From Gp7-AA6 sp036395755 (lineage in GTDB: Bacteria > Acidobacteriota > Thermoanaerobaculia > UBA5066 > Gp7-AA6), in NCBI GenBank assembly GCA_036395755.1, contig DASWCZ010000039.1, forward strand, positions 1-31,549: a DNA stretch of 31,549 bases. The letters run 5' to 3'. The notes below the pieces were generated by a model that did no database searches, was not told the origin of the DNA, and worked only from the letters and a program-made list of their open reading frames with translations. Shown here in pieces: positions 29,003-31,549 of this stretch (the stretch's first letter is position 1; each line of letters begins with the position of its first letter). The position numbers and the translations under genes were made by a program.

Positions 29003-29030
29003 GAAGAAAAAGGAGGCCGAAGCCTCCTTT
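29003..29030 (-). terminator. Rho-independent terminator of carD
   Basis: Minus-strand RNA: 9-bp stem AAAGGAGGC / GCCTCCTTT (29030-29022 with 29017-29009) closed by a UUCG tetraloop, followed by TTCTTC. It starts 25 bases after the carD stop (29055). Confidence 0.88.
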
Positions 29031-29054
29031 GGGATCGAGAACCTGTTCGAAAGG

Positions 29055-29576
29055 TCAGTGGCTGGCGGCCCGGGTCTGGGCGGACTTCGCCAGCGCCCGA
29101 TCCACGAGCCTCTCGACCTCTTCTTCGTCCATGTTGTTGATGACGGCGACCTCCGAGACGATCAGGTACTTGGCGCGCTCGTACATCTTCTTCTCGCGGA
29201 AGGAGAGAGTCTTGCGCGTCATGATGAAGTTGAGCGTCTTCAGGACGTCGGCGATGTCGTGCAGTCTGCCGCTCTTCATCTTGTCGAGGTTCTGCTTGTA
29301 CCGGCCTTTCCAGTCGCCGGTCGCCGAAAAGCGGCCGTCGGACAACGTCTTCATGAGGCCGGAGACGTCCTTGCGCTGGGTCAGGCGCCGCAGGCCGATC
29401 AGATCGGTGTTTCCGATCGGAACCATGACCTTGGAGTTGTTCGCAAGGAGGCGCAGGTGATAGAAGCTACGGGGAGAAACGGGAGCCGCGTCCGTCACGA
29501 AGCCTTCGCCGATCTTTTCGACCACCGACACGCCGTGATTCGGGTAGACGACCTTCTCTCCGACTCGAAATCCCAC
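29055..29576 (-). CDS. carD: CarD-like transcription regulator
   Basis: RNA polymerase beta-subunit-binding protein that stabilises open promoter complexes; CdnL/CarD family, often essential. 173 residues. Seen: N-terminal RNA polymerase interaction domain with VGEKVVYPNHGVSVVEKI at 5-22 and YHLRLLANNSKVMVPIGN at 39-56, then a helical C-terminal domain with MKTLSDGRF, DWKGRYKQNLDKMKSG and FREKKMYERAKYLIVSEVAVI, typical of the family. GTG at 29576 is preceded at 4 bases by AGGAGG. It has its own strong promoter and a UUCG terminator, so it is a single-gene unit. Confidence 0.93.
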   Translation of the reverse strand: MGFRVGEKVVYPNHGVSVVEKIGEGFVTDAAPVSPRSFYHLRLLANNSKVMVPIGNTDLIGLRRLTQRKDVSGLMKTLSDGRFSATGDWKGRYKQNLDKMKSGRLHDIADVLKTLNFIMTRKTLSFREKKMYERAKYLIVSEVAVINNMDEEEVERLVDRALAKSAQTRAASH

Positions 29577-29619
29577 AGAACCTCCTCAAACAAACAAGTA
29601 AAGAACCGCGAAGTTGCAG

Positions 29620-29648
29620 ATTATAGAGAAAACCCTCGAAAAATTCAA
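29620..29648 (-). promoter_or_regulatory. carD promoter
   Basis: Minus strand TTGAAT (29648-29643), 17-base spacer, TATAAT (29625-29620). Near-consensus sigma70 site; the predicted leader of about 37 bases ends in the AGGAGG Shine-Dalgarno. Divergent from the tRNA-Leu promoter. Confidence 0.85.
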
Positions 29649-29690
29649 CTTTCCGGCGGGTCATGCGCCGTCCCGCCGAGCCGCGCTCGA

Positions 29691-29718
29691 TTGAGCGCAC
29701 GATGTTTACCGCTATCAT
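29691..29718 (+). promoter_or_regulatory. tRNA-Leu promoter
   Basis: TTGAGC (29691-29696), 16-base spacer, TATCAT (29713-29718) within GCTATCAT. Expected start near 29725, three bases before the mature tRNA. Confidence 0.7.
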
Positions 29719-29727
29719 GCGACCTCG

Positions 29728-29814
29728 GCCGGAGTGGCGGAATGGCAGACGCAGGGGACTCAAAATCCCCCGCCCTTTGCGGGTGTGTGGGTTCGACTCC
29801 CACCTCCGGCACCA
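29728..29814 (+). tRNA. tRNA-Leu (anticodon CAA)
   Basis: 87 bases including an encoded CCA. Acceptor GCCGGAG pairs with CTCCGGC (29804-29810), discriminator A at 29811, CCA 29812-29814. Anticodon stem GGGGA / TCCCC (29754-29758 with 29766-29770), loop CTCAAAA, anticodon CAA at 29761-29763, reading UUG codons. The long variable arm (CGCCCTTTGCGGGTGT region) marks a class II tRNA, and the T-arm GTGGG-TTCGACT-CCCAC is canonical. Confidence 0.97.
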
Positions 29815-29880
29815 CGCGTGGGCTTCCTCGTGCCGGTCGCCGAGTCATCGAGCCGTCGACTGGAAAAGAGCGTCTCACGG

Positions 29881-29886
29881 TACCCT
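29881..29886 (+). promoter_or_regulatory. Putative -10 box of the DsbA-like lipoprotein gene
   Basis: TACCCT ends 7 bases before the ATG at 29894, with no Shine-Dalgarno. Same hexamer as the hrcA -10. Would give a leaderless mRNA; read-through from tRNA-Leu is the alternative, as no terminator is seen after the tRNA. Confidence 0.4.
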
Positions 29887-29893
29887 GTTGCCC

Positions 29894-30760
29894 ATGATGA
29901 ACACGGCGGTCCGGACACTCGTCCTTCTCGCGCTCGCCACGGGATGCGCGGCCGGCGCCGCGAAGAGACCTGCAGCGGCGCCCGCGCCACCCAAGACCAG
30001 CGCAACGCCGACCCTCATGTCGGAGGAGCCGCCTGCTCTCACGCCTCAGGAGCTGATCGGCCTCGAGCGCACTCCGGGCAGCACGCCGCCGCTCCCGCAG
30101 GGGGTCGAGCCGGCCCCGGCTCCGGTGGCAGGGCTCGGCGGAATCCCGGGGCCGTCGCCGGCCTGCGGGCCGGAGGACGCGCCCGTCCGGATCTACCTTT
30201 TCACCGACTTCCAGTGCCCCGTTTGCCCCCGGGTCGTCGAGCCGATCAAGCACCTCGCGCGTGCCTATCCCAACGACGTGCGCATCGTCCTGAAGGAGAA
30301 CCCCCTCCCGATTCACAACCGCGCCGCGCGGCTCGCCGCGGCCTCGCTGGCCGCCCTGCGGCAGGGAAAGTTCTGGGAGCTCCACGACCGTCTCTTTTCG
30401 GGCGACCGGCGATTCGAGGACTCGGATCTCATCACTTATGCGCAGGCGCTCGGCCTCGACGTCGCGCGCTTCCGGCACGACATGGACGACGAAGCGGTCG
30501 TCGAGCAAGTCAAGTACGAGAGCGAGCTCGCCAAGTCGATCGATCTCGGCAGCACGCCCGGCCTGATCGTGAATGGAACGCGTCACATGGGCTGGGGCAG
30601 CTACATGAGCCTCGAGAACGTCGTGAAGCAGGAGCTCGCGCGTGCCCGGAAGATCGCCCAAGGAGGAGTGCCCGCGGGCCGCGTCGCCTACGAGGCCACC
30701 CGGCAGTCCGGACCGAACGGCGAGCGCCTCGCGGCCGCCCTCTTCGCGGTCACGAAGTAA
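29894..30760 (+). CDS. DsbA-family thioredoxin-fold lipoprotein
   Basis: Thiol-disulfide oxidoreductase-like protein anchored to the periplasmic face of a membrane. 288 residues. Lipoprotein signal LVLLALATGC with lipidated Cys at residue 18. Residues 20-92 are a Pro/Ala-rich, probably flexible tether. Thioredoxin_4 (DsbA/DsbG) domain from about 96: YLFTDFQCPVCPRVV with active site CPVC at 108-111, VRIVLKENPLPIHNRAARLAA near 133, inserted helices with GKFWELHDRLF, and the cis-Pro loop GSTPGLIVNG near 218. Two ATGs (29894 and 29897) are possible; an in-frame extension upstream would read through the tRNA and is not real. Substrates unknown. Followed after 140 bases by the glycosyltransferase gene. 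Confidence 0.88.
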   Translation: MMNTAVRTLVLLALATGCAAGAAKRPAAAPAPPKTSATPTLMSEEPPALTPQELIGLERTPGSTPPLPQGVEPAPAPVAGLGGIPGPSPACGPEDAPVRIYLFTDFQCPVCPRVVEPIKHLARAYPNDVRIVLKENPLPIHNRAARLAAASLAALRQGKFWELHDRLFSGDRRFEDSDLITYAQALGLDVARFRHDMDDEAVVEQVKYESELAKSIDLGSTPGLIVNGTRHMGWGSYMSLENVVKQELARARKIAQGGVPAGRVAYEATRQSGPNGERLAAALFAVTK

Positions 30761-30900
30761 CTCCGCGGCATTCCGCCGGGCCGGCATCCGACCTCGATGC
30801 CCTGCGTTGGATGCGGGTGGAAGCAGCATCGAACGGCCGGACTGTTCGTCTTCGTCGTCCATTCGTGGCGAATTGCCGCGGAAGTCGGGCACGGGAAATA

Positions 30901-31549
30901 ATGGCGGGACACATGTCCGAAGACGAGCTCCTGGTCTCCGTGGTCATGCCGTGCCTGAATGAAGCGGAAACGGTCAGCCGTTGCGTCGACGCTGCGCGGA
31001 GAGCGATGGAAGCTGCCGGGATTCCGGGCGAGATCATCGTGGCGGACAACGGATCGACGGATGGCTCGCCCGAGCTCGCCGCCCGCGCTGGAGCCCGAGT
31101 GCTCCACGTGACCGAGCATGGGTACGGGGCCGCGCTCATCGGAGGAATCGCCGGAGCGCGCGGTCGCTACGTCGTGATGGGGGACGCCGACGAGAGCTAC
31201 GATTTCGGGACGATCCCCGCGTTCGTCCGGAAACTCGAGGAGGGCAACGACCTGATCATCGGGTCGCGCTTCCGGGGTCGTATCGAGCCGGGCGCGATGC
31301 CACGGCTGCATCGCTGGCTCGGTAACCCGGTCCTCTCTTTCCTCGGCCGCCTGTTCTTCCGTGTCCCGGTCTCCGATTTCCACTGCGGGATCCGGGGCTT
31401 CCGCAACGAAGCCGTGAAGCAACTCGGCCTCCGGACCACCGGGATGGAGTTTGCGAGCGAGATGGTGGTCAAGGCATCACTCTTCGGGTTGCGGATCGCG
31501 GAGATTCCAGTGACGCTTCGCCCCGACGGCCGCTCACGTCCCCCACACA
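30901..31549 (+). CDS. Family 2 glycosyltransferase, 5' part
   Basis: Open frame that runs off the window end; 216 codons visible from ATG 30901 (GGGA 5 bases upstream; ATG 30913 is an alternative start). Seen: SVVMPCLNEAETVSRCVDAARR near residue 13, IIVADNGSTDGSPELAARAGARVL near 46, GYGAALIGGIAGARGRYVVMGDADESYDF near 76-104 (DADE is the metal-binding DxD region), DLIIGSRFRGRIEPGAMP near 118, and SDFHCGIRGFRNEAV near 159. This is the dolichyl/undecaprenyl-phosphate mannose or glucose synthase type (GtrB-like), so the product probably attaches a sugar to a lipid carrier for envelope glycans. The C-terminal membrane segments would lie beyond the window. Confidence 0.9.
   Translation, partial: MAGHMSEDELLVSVVMPCLNEAETVSRCVDAARRAMEAAGIPGEIIVADNGSTDGSPELAARAGARVLHVTEHGYGAALIGGIAGARGRYVVMGDADESYDFGTIPAFVRKLEEGNDLIIGSRFRGRIEPGAMPRLHRWLGNPVLSFLGRLFFRVPVSDFHCGIRGFRNEAVKQLGLRTTGMEFASEMVVKASLFGLRIAEIPVTLRPDGRSRPPH

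Noticed and set aside
29663..29893. In-frame upstream extension of the DsbA-like gene
   Set aside because: It translates through the tRNA-Leu gene. The lipoprotein signal begins at 29894.
30761..30900. Possible small gene or regulatory RNA between the DsbA-like and glycosyltransferase genes
   Set aside because: 140 bases without a plausible start plus Shine-Dalgarno frame or stable hairpin with a uridine run; I see nothing specific in it.

Overview
The window (31,549 bases, very GC-rich) is a dense bacterial chromosomal segment made almost entirely of core genes. The content suggests a Gram-negative, surface-motile member of the Acidobacteriota (possibly Thermoanaerobaculia) or a deltaproteobacterium-like lineage: an MglA-type polarity GTPase, two PilT-family ATPases, a CarD-like regulator, HrcA/CIRCE control of dnaK, and lipoprotein and periplasmic muramidases. 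The phylum is an inference from gene content and style; no rRNA is present to settle it. I see no insertion sequence, phage, CRISPR array or toxin-antitoxin pair.

Layout. 1-762: 3' part of a phosphohexomutase (+), facing a periplasmic lytic transglycosylase (-). 1621-5973: a minus-strand cluster pilT1-recX-alaS, with ilvE (-) upstream. 7122-13272: a compact minus-strand heat-shock operon hrcA-grpE-dnaK-dnaJ-prmA-rsmE, headed by a sigma70-like promoter and a perfect CIRCE operator. 13378-19121: four plus-strand genes, namely a DUF2520/Rossmann protein, a long MglA-like GTPase with a C-terminal extension, an MltD-like lipoprotein with two LysM domains, and the ComM/YifB AAA protein. 19081-21065: a minus-strand pair, an unrecognised small protein and a second PilT with a long N-terminal extension, whose 3' end overlaps comM. 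21066-21795: a poorly coding stretch with an arginine-rich small frame, a truncated receiver-domain remnant and a perfect CG-rich palindrome. 21796-26087: secA and guaB, overlapping by one base. 26101-28971: a minus-strand chain of an unknown exported protein, a TPR membrane protein, a small Cys-containing membrane protein and rarA, all overlapping. 29055-29576: carD (-), with a strong promoter, an ideal Shine-Dalgarno and a UUCG-loop terminator. 29728-29814: tRNA-Leu(CAA). 29894-31549: a DsbA-like lipoprotein and the 5' part of a family 2 glycosyltransferase.

How it fits together. Protein folding and translation quality control (hrcA operon, alaS, prmA, rsmE, tRNA-Leu), secretion (secA), envelope remodelling (two lytic transglycosylases, DsbA-like lipoprotein, glycosyltransferase), genome maintenance and transformation (recX, rarA, comM) and type IV pilus/motility functions (two PilT proteins, MglA) are interleaved. 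The most unusual items are the MglA-like GTPase with an extra C-terminal domain, PilT2 whose extension looks like a degenerate second copy of the PilT N-domain, PilT1 with a changed AIRNLIRE motif, and a recurring -10 element placed 7-8 bases before start codons of genes without a Shine-Dalgarno, suggesting leaderless mRNAs. I did not find a clear new defence or metabolic system; this is mostly ordinary core genome.
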